A stretch of 64,000 nucleotides of DNA from Bicyclus anynana (GCF_947172395.1 NC_069106.1:806001-870000), one strand, 5' to 3'; numbered from the stretch's first letter, positions 1 through 10,196 are shown. Notes: a model not told the origin generated them from the letters alone. Translations and numbers: made by a program.

Positions 1-87
1 CTAAAATTAAATTAGAAGAAACGCTTATCAATGGTATGATAAACTATAGAAGAAAATCAAAGTATAATTTACAAAAGACATACCTAC

Positions 88-330
88 CGAAGAAAGGCCC
101 ACAAAGTTCTTCTTTCGATGCAATGTAAATGCAACCTTTCTTACTTTGGTTTCTTTATCAACATCATTGTCAAATAAAGACAAAACAGCTACTTCATCTG
201 TCAAATACCATAAATGCTGGCAAAATTTCTGTAAAGCTACTTTGAAAATGCATTTCTCTGTTGTTTTAAACGCTTTCATGGACTTCAACAAGCATAAGTC
301 CTTATATGGTGCTTTTACTGCTACAATGCA
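88..330 (-). pseudogene. possible exon of an unidentified, probably transposon-derived gene
   Basis: The minus strand is open for about 80 codons and ends at a GTAGGT donor-like site near position 87. The peptide looks protein-like and contains the stretch FCQHLWYLTDEVAVLSLFD. I associate the HLWYL...D...LFD pattern with unplaced repetitive or transposase-type proteins in arthropod genomes, but cannot name the family. No start codon or partner exon could be assigned. It lies upstream of the first visible RBM34 exon, on the opposite strand. Confidence 0.3.
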
Positions 331-782
331 TTACAAAATACATTTCTTGTGGTGGTTCATAAGATGATGTAGACGGAGCTAACAATGTAAAATATAAGCA
401 CTTCGCTTTTCCACCTCAAAGTTTCTAAGGCGCGCCTTCTCTCTTCTTTTTCTGTAAATTTTTGTCAAAATGTGACCAGGCCGACCTGGTTCCCTTTGGC
501 GCCATGAAGATCCTATTTTCAATTATTTTAACTAGCTAATTATTTTTAAATGAGACCATTCAAACAAAATAAGAGGGTATGCTTTAAAAAATATCACCTA
601 GTGGAGGTATTACCTCTTTTCCTGAGATAAATTGTCTTGTTAGACAAACAAACTGACAACACAATGATCCTTTTAGAAGTCAGTTTTTGATTTTTGAGGA
701 ACAGAAGCCAAAAATAAGATCAAATGTATTGACTATTCAAAATTGACATTACTTCTAACAAGATATGTTTCTAACATTGCAG

Positions 783-3700
783 AATCCGATCAGTACCTGT
801 CAAAGATGCCCGACACACTCCCAAGTTGGCTGTAATCAAGAATGAGCTGCACCCTGATAGATCATCTGTCAATGTTTACGTCAAATTTGCAGACGCTGAT
901 TCTGTGCAGAAGGTATAAATCTATTACAGGATCATCATCATCATATCAGCCACGTCCACTGCAGGACAAAGGCCTTTTGTAGGGCTTCCAAATGTCACGA
1001 TCATAAGCTGCCTGCATCCAGTGAATCCCTGTCGCTCGAACTCACTTGATGTTGTCAGTCCACCTGGTGGGAGGTCGACCAATACTGCGCTTTCTAGTGC
1101 GGGGTCGCCATTCCACACGTTGAGCTATGTCAGTAACTTTGGTTTAGCTGTGGATCATTTCTGATTGGGTCATGCAAAGATACTCTGAGCATAGCTTAAT
1201 CCATTACCCGCTGTGTGACTGAGCCTTAGAGTCCCACAGTTAGCGACCAAATCAAGTAATAAACATAATAATAAACAATATATCAGGCGTTGGTGGAGAA
1301 CAACACAAAGCTGGACGGGCACCACCTGCGCGTGCAGCCGAGCGACACGACAGGCGCGTCGCACGACGCGCGCTGCGCCGTGTTCGTGGGCAACCTGCCC
1401 TTCGCGCTGGAGGACGACGCGCTGCGGGAGCGCTTCAGCTCGTGCGGCGACATCGACTCCGTGCGCATCGTCAGGGACAAGAAGACTTGCGTCGGCAAGG
1501 GTGAGTTACTGTTACTGTCACGTGCAGCCGAGCGACACGACAGGCGCTGCGCCGTGTTCGTGGGCAACCTGCCCTTCGCGCTGGAGGACAACGCGCTGCG
1601 GGAGCGCTTCAGCTCGTGCGGCGACATCGACTTCGTGCGCATCGTCAGGGACAAGAAGACTTGCGTCGGCAAGGGTGAGTTACTGTTATGATGATGGTAT
1701 ATTTGACAGCCTCCTTGGCGCAGTGGTATGCGCGGTGGTCCTAGAAAGCCTATTTAGTGAATAGGCCAGGTTCTTGTCCTGGGCCAAGCTATGAGATGTT
1801 GAGCTTTTCTTTCTTCACAAAAATGGTGCTAACATGCGAAAAATCTATGAATTAAATGATTTGCACGCCATTGCTCATAAGGGTGCTCCGGCGATTGTTC
1901 TCTACTTTAACCTGCCAGAAGGTGTCTTTAGTTTACCTGTCTATGTCATTGTCATTATATGAGAGCCCCACTGAAACTTATGAGCCAAGGTCATTCCAAG
2001 AAAACCTGAAATCCTCCACCGCTAGGGATTCTCTGTTCGTTATTTTTGTTACATTAAGGACTAACAGCTCTACACATTTTGTTTTCTTAGCATTTAAAAG
2101 TAAGTTTTACAGTAAACCATTGCAATGCATGCTATATAGCACGACTTCTTTCGGCGTATTATCCTGGCCAAGTCGCTAGTTACTTAGCTTCGTGACAAAC
2201 CCTTGAAAACCTTTAAAGTTTTATTTTTAACAGTCTTAACTCCATACTTACCTACCCTTACTTGACTTACTAGAGCATGAGCTGACAAATTGTCAGCTTT
2301 TATAAAATCGCAAAGGTCTAGCTATCAGTCTATATTATTATTATCCTTTATTTAATTTATTTATTCAAATATATTTATTGCAACATAACATAAGTATATG
2401 TGGAACATACAAAATCTTAAAACTAAGCAGTGCGTGAAATGCAATGCATAGACCTTATCACCAAGTGATCTCTTCCAGGCTACCTAACTTGAAGGAGTAT
2501 AAACCAGTGAGACGGGTAGTAGTCCAGTCATTTTAGATTTTATCTGGGGAAAAATTTCTAGTGAGCTGAATTTTTGTATACACGTTTATTACGGTGTTAT
2601 ATGTGAAAAATCAACGTCAATATCGTGCCAGTTAAAAAAGTTACAAAGGTCAAAAGGTCACGAAATCAATTTTTCACAAATATTCCGCGACCTCGGAGGT
2701 CAATAGAGGTCATTATAAAAATTATTCCTCATAAAATTGTCTTATGCGCTTTAGTATAAATTAATATTATTATTTTGGTCTCTAGGTTTTGGCTACGTTA
2801 ACTTCAAATCCAAAGATGCCGTCGAACTTGCCTTGGCATTGACTGAAGAAGATTTGACAATAAAAAACCGAATCTTACGTGTAAAAAGATGCACACAGCA
2901 AACCCAAAATCAAAAAGGCAAGAAGGAAAAGTTCAACAAGCATAACCAGGTAAACAAGCAAGAATCTGGACAGTTTGGCAAAGGAAAATTCGGTGGAAGG
3001 CAAAACGACAGGTTTGGGAATAGAGAAAACTTTAGGAGGCAAGGAAATCAAGGCAATACAGGAAACTTTAGAGGAAAATCTGGTGACAGACAGAGTAATG
3101 ATGAGTTCGGCAAAGGAAAATTTGGTGGAAGGCAAAACGACAGGTTTGGGAATAGGCAGAACTTCAGGAGGCAAGAAAATCAAGGCAACACAGGAAACTT
3201 TGGTAGAGGGAAATTTGGTGAAAGACAGGGTGATGATAAGAATACCGGAGCCTATAGAAGAATTATGAATAAAAGGCAGAATCAGGTATAACTGCATAAT
3301 GTTCATTAGTATATAGCATTTTTGAAATTTGATATCTCTGAAACTAATCAACGGATTTTTAGGCGTTTGACAGCAATCGACGCCGCAATTTGAAATTCTA
3401 CTTGGATACATACCATTCATGATTTTCACTATTCTGAAGAAAGATTTTAAAATAATATGATAACCTATATCTAAAAAACGGAGGAACCGATATCGACAAA
3501 GTTGGCACCGACTGAGGCAGTTTTCTGAAGTTTAGTTTTTAGAATCGATCCTTACAACCGTTTAGGAAATATTTAAATAAAAAAAATAATGAATTATTTT
3601 TGTTAGGACGCGGGAGAAGGGCCCCCCAATAAGAAACCAAACATGGACCAACCACCCAGAGAGAAGAAAGAGAGGAAAGAGTTTGTCGGCATGACGGCAG

Positions 3701-4965
3701 AGAAGAAAAAAGTGAGTATTGTCTCGTATTTAAAGTTGGTAACAGGTACAATATGGGTATTTTCAAGTCAAGAGTGAATAATCATCTTCTAGGCAAGCGC
3801 GTTCCACCATAGGCTGCATCATCGCTTACCATCAGGCATGATTGCTAAGCTGAGCGCTTGCTTATTCAAAATAAAAAAAAATAAAAAAAAAAAAGTTGAG
3901 TATTGAAACATATTTAACTCATTGTTGTTTCTTCAAACGAAATTTGCTTTTGCCATAGTCCAGTTTCTTACTTGCGTTTTCAGACATATACAGACATATG
4001 TGTACGGCTGTGGAATTTCAATTTTTTCAAAAGAACAAAATTCTCCACCGGAACCTGTAGCCATGTGGCACATCAATTCTATTTCTACCAAACGCTTACG
4101 CTTCGAGAAATAAAAAAATATATGGGAATGACAGATCCGACGACAAATGTCATTCTGATACATTTTTTAATTTTCGAAGAATTTGCGACCGTAGAAAGAG
4201 AATCGGCGTATGCAAAGCGCTTATTTTAGCTATAATCACGCCTGATGGTAAGCGATGATGCAGCCTATGGTGGAACGCGTTTGCCTTAAAGATGCTTATT
4301 CACTCTTGACTTGATACCCATAATGTAGGTGGTGGGGAAAACGGGAGCTGGAAGAACATCTTTGCTTTGCGTATAAGAACAGAGGAACTAAACCGCTTAG
4401 TAGGTACGCGTCCAAGGAATATCGACGTCTAGCACTCCTGTGGTAGAACGGCGAAGGTGGCACAAGATCGGACAGTTTCTGAGCGCTCTCTCTCCCTAGT
4501 CGGTTCCTCATGACTGAGGATCGTGACCACCTTGGCGAGTCATCGTTTGGTTTACAATGCTCCACCATCGAGTACGGTCGCTGGCCATTTGGACGGCACT
4601 GTATAAGGTGCGGGCTCCTGCTTCCTTTAGAAGATCGGACCATCTGGTTAGAGATCTACCTCGTGGCTGTTTGCCTTCCACATTTTCCACCACAATATTT
4701 TTTTCCAAGTTTTCGTTCCCACGGCGTGTGATATGTCCAAAATAACTGAGGATGCGCCGTAGACAGATGGTTGAGAGACGTGTTTTAATTTGAAACTGTG
4801 AAAGGCGTGACGCGTTCAAGCTCAATTCCAATTCTTTTATGAGGATTAAAAAGGGCACTGATGATACAATTTGGTGAATTAATATTTTAATTTTTTTTTC
4901 AGAAAAACAAATTCAACAAGGGATTAAAGAAAAAGAAAGCACTCAGTGAAATTTTGACGAAATAA
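783..4965 (+). CDS. RBM34: RNA-binding protein 34-like (RBM34/Nop12 family), last five coding exons
   Basis: Coding exons are 783-912, 1287-1500, 2786-3285, 3607-3711 and 4903-4965. All have AG/GT borders and join in one frame for about 336 residues to TAA at 4963; the N-terminus lies outside the window or was not found. The first exon matches the lysine-rich linker and RRM1 of RBM34 (...HPDRSSVNVYVKFADA...). Exons 2-3 form RRM2, with RNP2 CAVFVGNL and RNP1 KGFGYVNF; the exon 2/3 intron falls inside RNP1. A basic Gly/Arg/Gln-rich tail follows, containing two copies of a block of about 44 residues, and the last 20 residues are Lys-rich. RBM34/Nop12 proteins are nucleolar and act in pre-rRNA processing. 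An imperfect second copy of most of the RRM2 exon lies just after exon 2. Family assignment is firm, exon borders are good, expression unknown. Confidence 0.85.
930..1245 (-). repeat. 3' fragment of an RTE-like LINE
   Basis: The minus strand carries decayed coding matter of a LINE C-terminus and its 3' end: a (ATG)n tail at 930-945, the tract 'cagtggacgtgg', then GRPPTRW-type residues read backwards. The same segment recurs at 9345, 30625, 44715, 49203, 57500 and 62140. It lies in RBM34 intron 1 as numbered here. Confidence 0.65.
1330..1690 (+). repeat. tandem duplication of most of the RBM34 RRM2 exon
   Basis: The block from about 1331 to 1514, which includes the exon 2 donor GTGAGT, is repeated at about 1523-1690. 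The second copy lacks 16 bp near its start and differs at two codons (Asp to Asn, Ser to Phe). It keeps RNP2 and the donor-like GTGAGT at 1675. Read-through from copy 1 into copy 2 is open. The space between the copies is too short for a normal intron. It could be a real recent duplication or an assembly artefact. Confidence 0.8.
1711..1800 (+). repeat. degenerate tRNA-derived SINE head
   Basis: The text ctccttggcgcagtggtatg matches the A-box end of SINE family A, found in full at 38681. It is followed by a divergent B-box-like ggccaggttcttgtcctggg. The remainder, 1800-2785, is RBM34 intron in which I see only AT-rich sequence and a LINE-tail-like patch at 2340-2500. Confidence 0.4.
2962..3238 (+). 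repeat. two-copy Gly/Arg/Gln-rich repeat inside RBM34
   Basis: Within RBM34 exon 3 a block of about 44 codons (FGKGKFGGRQNDRFGNR...) occurs twice in tandem, at about 2969-3103 and 3104-3238. The copies are nearly identical at nucleotide level for most of their length. The region is low-complexity and basic, as in RGG-like RNA-binding tails. Confidence 0.8.
3764..4325. repeat. inverted pair of short repeats in an RBM34 intron
   Basis: The segment 3764-3855 (aagtcaagagtgaataa ... gcttaccatcaggc) recurs reverse-complemented at about 4230-4325 with few mismatches. The arms are about 90 bp and flank about 375 bp with no recognisable coding. The inner arm ends resemble the 3' tail of SINE family A and a copy at 45090. 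This may be one element with long terminal inverted repeats, or two opposed SINE tails. Confidence 0.6.
4335..4858 (-). pseudogene. frameshifted LINE reverse-transcriptase C-terminal fragment
   Basis: Minus-strand frames 4508-4858 and 4335-4643 read as the tail of a LINE ORF2. Recognisable words include RRILSYFGHITRRGNENLEK and RGRSLTRW. They overlap in different frames, so at least one frameshift is present. It sits in the last RBM34 intron and is not part of that gene. Confidence 0.75.
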
Positions 4966-5024
4966 TAATTAATAGTTTTGGCATTATTCTTAAGATGTTT
5001 TTAAGTGTAATTTTATTACAATGA

Positions 5025-5030
5025 AATAAA
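5025..5030 (+). terminator. RBM34 polyadenylation signal
   Basis: AATAAA lies 60 bp after the RBM34 stop codon. It is the first canonical signal on this strand. Confidence 0.7.
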
Positions 5031-5327
5031 TGTTGTTAGTTTTAATATATCTTTTTATTACTTCTTTTAATAATTCTTAAATTAAATTTTTTACAAATCC
5101 CGAGGGTTTTTTTTCGGTATATATTTTTAAATAAATATAATAAAAAAAAATTCAGGCCTATGTTCTGCTCTAAGGTGCAACTTATCTCTACATCAAATTT
5201 CATCCAAATCGACTCAGCGATTTAGTTGTGAAAAAGTGATAGATAGACATGCTTTCGCATTTATAATATTAATATAGATATAGATGGCAAATACTCGTAA
5301 AAAAAATTGGATATTACAAAAATAATT

Positions 5328-5408
5328 TTAAACCGAATAGTACCCGATAGGGTCCTTGAACGAAAATTCATCAGTTCGTTCTGACAAATCGCACAGTTTC
5401 TTGATATC
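5328..5408 (-). CDS. ectodomain gene exon 4 with stop
   Basis: 27 codons including TAA. DIKKLC...FSFKDPI aligns with DLLKTC...IDFKDPI at the start of transporter exon 17627-17751. The stop comes a few residues after FKDPI, so the part leading into TM2 is absent. Confidence 0.72.
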   Translation of the reverse strand, partial: DIKKLCDLSERTDEFSFKDPIGYYSV

Positions 5409-7979
5409 CTGAAATAAAGAAAAATAAAAATTATTGATAATAATCGGTTGACGAGGTCCTGGGTTCGAGTCGGGTCGAGCTATACAGTAATATGATAAAC
5501 TTCAGCGTTTGGAAAAATAACTTAATTACCTTAATTTATTTACAGACGAAAGTTGTTTATCCTTTACAACTACTAATTATTTTTTATTGACACAGATATA
5601 AAGATATATTTCAAGGCAACAGTACTATAGCTTGGCAAAGGACGTCCCAATTTTGTATGGAGGCTGGGCCTATATTCGAGTGTCAACTAAGCAGAACAAA
5701 TTATTTTTATCTTTAAAGAACAATAATAAATACAGTCAATTATATAGCTTTCATTTGCGTTTTGCGTTTCATGTCAAGTCACACGGGAATGCTGTCGAAC
5801 GGGATAAAAAGTATTCTATGTCCTTCTCCTGGCTCTAAACTACCTCCCTGCCAATTTTTAGCTAAATCGGTTCAGCCGTTCTTGAGTTATAAGTGGAGTA
5901 ACTAACACGAAGTTCTTTTATATATATAGATTAAATAAAATTATTTTTTCATTAGCTGACAACATTAATTAAGAATTTTTATTATAATAATAATAATGAT
6001 TTTTATTAAAGGTAAAAGCACCCAGTATACATATTATTACATAGTGATATAAAATAATAATATTTTAATAATGCATATAGGTATAAAACTTAAATACTAA
6101 CTGGGAAGGTTAAAAGACTCTTCCCAGGCGTCATTTTAGTCCGGAGTATAAACTATTTCTTATTATTGTCTTGATGCACAGATAGCCAATATGTAAACAA
6201 AGGGCTGGGCATCCCGTCACAAACTGTCCTGAGGATGCTGTTACGCGCTGTTCTGAGTCTCTCCCAGAAGGAGATTATGGAAACATGCTTATAACTCACA
6301 CCCTGACAGATCGTCAGTGATCTTGCGTAGGTGCGATCGTTTAAGGCCTTTTTAAATCAATTTATAGATTAATTTAGTTTCATGCTTCTCTGTCTACGAT
6401 TTAATGTTTCTTTTTATCTTGTCTTACGCGCTAGTGACATATCTAATAGTAAATCTTTGGCTAGAAGCCTCTACGACAATGTTACCAACTCTCCAAAATA
6501 TTTATCCCTAAAGTTTGTGTCAAAAACCCCTAAAATCGCCTTAATTATTGCGTTGCCCCCCTAAAAATATAAATTCATAATAATTTAGAAATAATATGCT
6601 GTAACATGTTTCAAAAGTCTATATTTAATACAGACAAAATATTACGTCTTTATCTGAAGATTCAGATTTTTTGAAATCATACATGTTGACAATGAATAAA
6701 GGAGAATGCCAGATCCTGACCCAGTCCTAACTCGGAATTTTGTGGAAAATGTAGATGTACTAAATATATTAAATTTTTAAATAATTGTTTTTTAATAAAC
6801 CATTTTTACTGTTAAACTCCGGAATAAAAATCTGCCAAAAAAAGTAATTATATCCATTACGTTATTTCCTCATAGCTGAAATTGTTTACTTATTTTTTAA
6901 AAACCTTATTTCGACCTTGGGTTCGAGCCCTTTAGAGCGTTTTTAGTGCATTCTAATTATTTTATGTTCAAAATGGCTAGAATCCAGAGCTGCGAAGTCA
7001 GATCAAAATGTAAAAATAAACTGTCATAACACTGTCAAACTATCAAAACTCGTAATAATTTGAAAATAATACCTCGGAGTAATTTGAAAATAATAAAATC
7101 ACGTTTTTTTTAACGTATTGCATGTGCAAACGACGCTTTATCGTTATCTATTTCATAATAAACTGCACATATACTTAACCTTAAAATCAAACTTCAACTT
7201 GGATTTATTTTTATACCCCTAGTTATAAAGGGTTAAAATGTAATATTTGTTTAATAGTACAAAAAATCCAATAATATGATATATAATATATTGTTGCAAA
7301 TAATTTTTTTTAGTGGGTCAAACTTCTATACATTGTCTGGCATTGTCCTTTAGCAATTTTTTTTATTCGATGAAAATTGCCGCCAGTTGCCTCAGAGTGG
7401 TTGTAGAATAACGTAAAATCGTTGTAAGTCGCTAGGTTAAGAAAGAAATGTTAAAATTATCATCAATTTAAAAATATAAAAAAGTCAAAAAATCCCTGAA
7501 AATACCCCTAAAAATTTCAGACCCCTAAAAAAATCCCATTTCACTTATTTGCCCCCTAAATCTGGAAAACTCCCTAAGTTGGGAACCCTGTTCTACGAGT
7601 AAATATAGATAGATACCTCAACGAACTCATCGAAGGCGGCCTGCAGGTAACCTCGCAGCGCGTCTGCAGGCTCAGCCACGGTCCACACCTTCAGCTGAGA
7701 CGACTGCAATGTCTCCGTGTCGGCGTCCTCACCTGCGACGAACCACAGATTAAGAATAATAAGCAAATAGAACACGGAACACGATGGTGTCGTAGCCGTT
7801 ACAAATACAAAATTCAAAAGCTAATACATTCATTCAGTACGACAAGTGTCGCATCAGTAATCTATACTTATAATAAATCTGTAGAGAGGTCAATTCTGTA
7901 CATTAAATATATTTCCAAAATAACTATCAGGGGGTGATTAGTGGTCGATACTGATGCCAAAAATGCAATCAGTAAAATT

Positions 7980-8036
<57 letters not shown>

Positions 8037-9346
8037 ATGTTCTTTATAGAAACAAAAACTACTTGGCGGATTTTAACGAAACTTGGTACAATTATTCTTC
8101 ATACTCCTGGGCAGGTTATAGTATACTTTTCATCACGCTACGATTAATAGAAGCAGAGCAGTGGAGGGAAATGTTGAGAAAACGGGAGAAGTTACTCTAT
8201 TTTTTAAGCTTCCGTCGCCGTCGCTTGGTAGGGTAGGGGTAGGTTAGGGTTTGGGTAGGGGTAGGGTAGGGTAGGGACGGGGTAGGGTAGGTGTAAGGTA
8301 AGGGTAGGGGTAGTAGTAGGGTTTCACGCGGACGAAGTCGCGGGCGTCCGCTAGTCTATACTAATATGTAAAGCTGAAGAGTTTGTTTGTGTGTTTGATT
8401 GAACGAGCTAATCTCGGGAACTACTGATCAGAATTGAAAAACTCTTTCAGTGTTAGATAGCCCATTTATCGAGGAAGGCTATAGGCTATATATTATCCCC
8501 GTACTCCTACGGGAACGAGAACCACGCGGGTAAACCGCGCGACGTCGGCTAGTTTTTAATATTATTCAAGAAAAATAACGTCTTATGTTTTTAAATATTT
8601 TAAAAACTGTTTACACAAACTAAAGAAATAAGATGAATTTTGAAATTATGGATTTTTTTTTATGGATTTCACCGTCTTCACCACGCTCCTTGTAAAGACT
8701 CAATCTGGGTCATTCTTAAAACCCAAAGAACCATTATGTTATTTCTCCTTCTTACCTAAAGCCATTTTAGCCACAAAAGTATCCGTGAAGTTCTCATTAA
8801 AGTGAAGCACCGCATCCAAGTTGGAAGACTTCAAATCCCGCTTAGCTGATTCCAGGTCAGTACTATAGGTGCGAGTGATAGGTTGCTTGCGGAGATAGGC
8901 GATGTATTTGCAGGCTAAGTGTGTGAATCTGCAGGAATCCAACAACGGGCAGTAGATTGGTGTTTGAGGTTCATCATTCACTATTGTCTGTGGATAAGTT
9001 TTGTATTTTTTTATTCTCTACAAGTTAGGCCTTGACTACAATCTCACCTGATGGTAAGTGACGATGCTATCTAAGATGGAAGCGGGATAACTTGTTAAGA
9101 GTAAGAAATCCATACTCCTTTCGGTTTCTACACGACATCGTACCGGAATGCTAAATCGCTTGGCGGTACGTCTTTGTCGGTAGGGTGGAAACTTGCCACG
9201 GGCGAAGCCTCCCACCAGCCAGACCTGGACCAATTAAGAAAATCTCAATCGGCCCAATCGGGGATCGAACCCAAGACCTCCGTCTTGTAAATCCACCGCG
9301 CATATCACTGCGCCACGGAGGCCGTCAAAGTAAAGTTTCAGCATTC

Positions 9347-9404
<58 letters not shown>

Positions 9405-10146
9405 CCATCGTCATCATCATCATCATCATTAACAGCCGATGAACATCCGTTGCTGGACATAGGCCTCTCGTCCAGCGGCTCCTTGCAACCCGCTTGATGT
9501 CCTCGGTTCACCTAGTAGGGGGTCGACCAACATTGTGCTTTGTAGTGCGGGGTCGCTATTCCAGCACCTTGGGACCCCAACGTCCATCGGCTCGTCGAAC
9601 TATGTGGCCTGCTCATTGCCACTACATCTTCGCGACTCGTTGCTATGTCAGTGACTTTGGTTCTTCTGCGGATCTCCTTATTTCTGAATCGATCACGCAG
9701 AGAAACCCAAAGCATAGCTCGCTCCATCGCCCGCTGAGAGACTTTGAGCCTTTTTATGAGGGCCACAGTTAGAGTTTCATCATTAACAACCCATAATCGG
9801 CTCACTAGTGAGCACGAGCGAACACCTCACATCCTCTCAGGATGTGACGGGTTAGGCATTAGTCCGCCACGCTGGCCCAATGCGAATTGGCAGACTTCAC
9901 ACAATAATTAATGACAATAATTTAAAAAAATCTCAGGTATTTCCTCACGATGTTCTTCATTCACCGTTTGAGACACGCGATATTTAATTTCCTAAAACTC
10001 ATCCATCTTAGACTGTATAATCACATACGTTCTTCGAGGACAAGAACATAAATACAAACCACGTTGAATTTGCTGTCGGTGCCGACGACGTATCCAGCGA
10101 GGAGCAGCGAGGAGCAAATCACCAGGAGTGCTGTGCTGGAGCTCAT
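5328..10146 (-). CDS. stand-alone ABC-transporter ectodomain with N-terminal signal/anchor (ABCH-loop paralogue)
   Basis: Four exons (10146-10060, 8987-8756, 7732-7617, 5408-5328) join in frame at GT/AG sites to give 171 residues, ending in TAA at 5328. Residues 1-29 (MSSSTALLVICSSLLLAG...) have a hydrophobic core typical of a signal peptide or signal anchor. The rest aligns with residues about 390-540 of the adjacent ABC transporter (15732-51077): T/AVND, YCP..xSC, AC/SC, FNENF/YTD, VA+AL, DxxKxC and FKDPI. All three intron positions and phases (0, 1, 0) match the transporter introns. Four cysteines (42, 48, 55, 151) and the sequon at N95 are shared. There is no nucleotide-binding domain and no later membrane helix; the frame stops just before where TM2 would begin. 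It is tandem with, and in the same orientation as, the transporter and convergent with RBM34. Expected location is secreted or luminal. Function unknown; a decayed but still open duplicate is the alternative. Confidence 0.72.
5409..7616 (-). other. ectodomain gene intron 3
   Basis: AT-rich intron containing degenerate short-repeat fragments ('gttcagccgttcttgagtt' at 5870; a LINE-tail-like patch at 5990-6250). I see no coding sequence. Confidence 0.5.
7617..7732 (-). CDS. ectodomain gene exon 3
   Basis: 116 bp, phase 1 in and phase 0 out, matching transporter exon 18375-18499. Shared pattern: DTETLQSSQLKVW against DNETIMSSEVQVW. It is more GC-rich than the other exons of this gene. Confidence 0.75.
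7859..8348 (+). repeat. repeat D copy 1, with (GTCT)n and (TAGGG)n arrays
   Basis: A repeat of about 490 bp starting ctatacttataataaatctg and ending gacgaagtcgcgggcgtccg. Inside are a (GTCT)n array at 7983-8033 and a TAGGG/TAGGGG array at 8229-8320. The second full copy is at 58920-59853. It lies in intron 2 of the ectodomain gene. Confidence 0.75.
8349..8553 (+). repeat. repeat C copy
   Basis: A repeat of about 200 bp running from tactaatat...aaagctgaagag to cgcgcgacgtcggctagt. Further copies are at 25172, 28950, 37759 (minus), 40612 (minus), 56100 and 60058 (minus). This is a common type of lepidopteran short interspersed element; exact family not assigned. Confidence 0.75.
8756..8987 (-). 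CDS. ectodomain gene exon 2
   Basis: 232 bp, phase 0 in and phase 1 out, matching transporter exon 19018-19252 (235 bp, same phases). It encodes three conserved cysteines and the conserved FNENFTD sequon segment. By eye about 30 of 77 residues are identical to the transporter. Confidence 0.75.
9006..9328 (-). repeat. SINE family A, full length
   Basis: tRNA-derived SINE. Read on the minus strand the head is gacggcctccgtggcgcagt (A box), then a B box with gggttcgatcc; the tail is tagtcaa...aacttg followed by A-rich DNA. It sits in intron 1 of the ectodomain gene. Confidence 0.85.
9345..9775 (-). pseudogene. RTE-like LINE 3' fragment with (ATG)n tail
   Basis: The minus strand reads ALIKRLKVSQRAMERAMLWV and then RDRFRNKEIRRRTKVTDIA, typical of the LINE ORF2 C-terminus, frameshifted beyond that. 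The element ends in a (TGA/ATG)n array (plus-strand tcatcatcatc) at 9345-9430. Confidence 0.8.
9776..9990 (-). repeat. SINE family B, 5'-truncated
   Basis: Minus-strand copy of the family seen in full at 25283-25612 and 55021-55337 (cggctcactxxtgagcxcgag ... gtttgagacacg). The tRNA-like head is missing. Confidence 0.75.
10060..10146 (-). CDS. ectodomain gene exon 1: signal peptide/anchor
   Basis: It encodes 29 residues from the only nearby in-frame ATG and ends ...AACGTG|gtttgt in phase 0. Its end, VVGTDSKFNV, lines up with AIGRDPSGLRL at the end of transporter TM1. An acceptor-like ttcttctacag lies just upstream of the ATG, so an upstream untranslated or coding exon is possible. Confidence 0.65.
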
Positions 10147-10187
10147 TGCGCTACTGTAGAAGAAACCATTGATCAAAATGGTATCTA

Positions 10188-10196
10188 CTTTTTATA
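10188..10196 (-). promoter_or_regulatory. TATA-like box upstream of the ectodomain gene
   Basis: The minus strand reads TATAAAAAG 42-50 bp before the ATG, a workable distance for a short 5' leader. The DNA just beyond it is a repeat shared with 26510-26890. No initiator could be confirmed. Confidence 0.35.

Noticed and set aside
1170..1364. Minus-strand open frame across RBM34 exon 2
   Set aside because: Shadow of the GC-rich RRM2 exon plus LINE debris, with no protein-like features.
7941..8147. Open frame rich in SVCLSVCL
   Set aside because: Translation of a (GTCT)n array within repeat D, matched by 59013-59201. Not a gene.
8756..8987. Ectodomain-like exon as an alternative exon of the ABC transporter
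   Set aside because: It lies downstream of the transporter's terminal exon and stop, and has its own start exon and stop exon, so a separate gene fits better.
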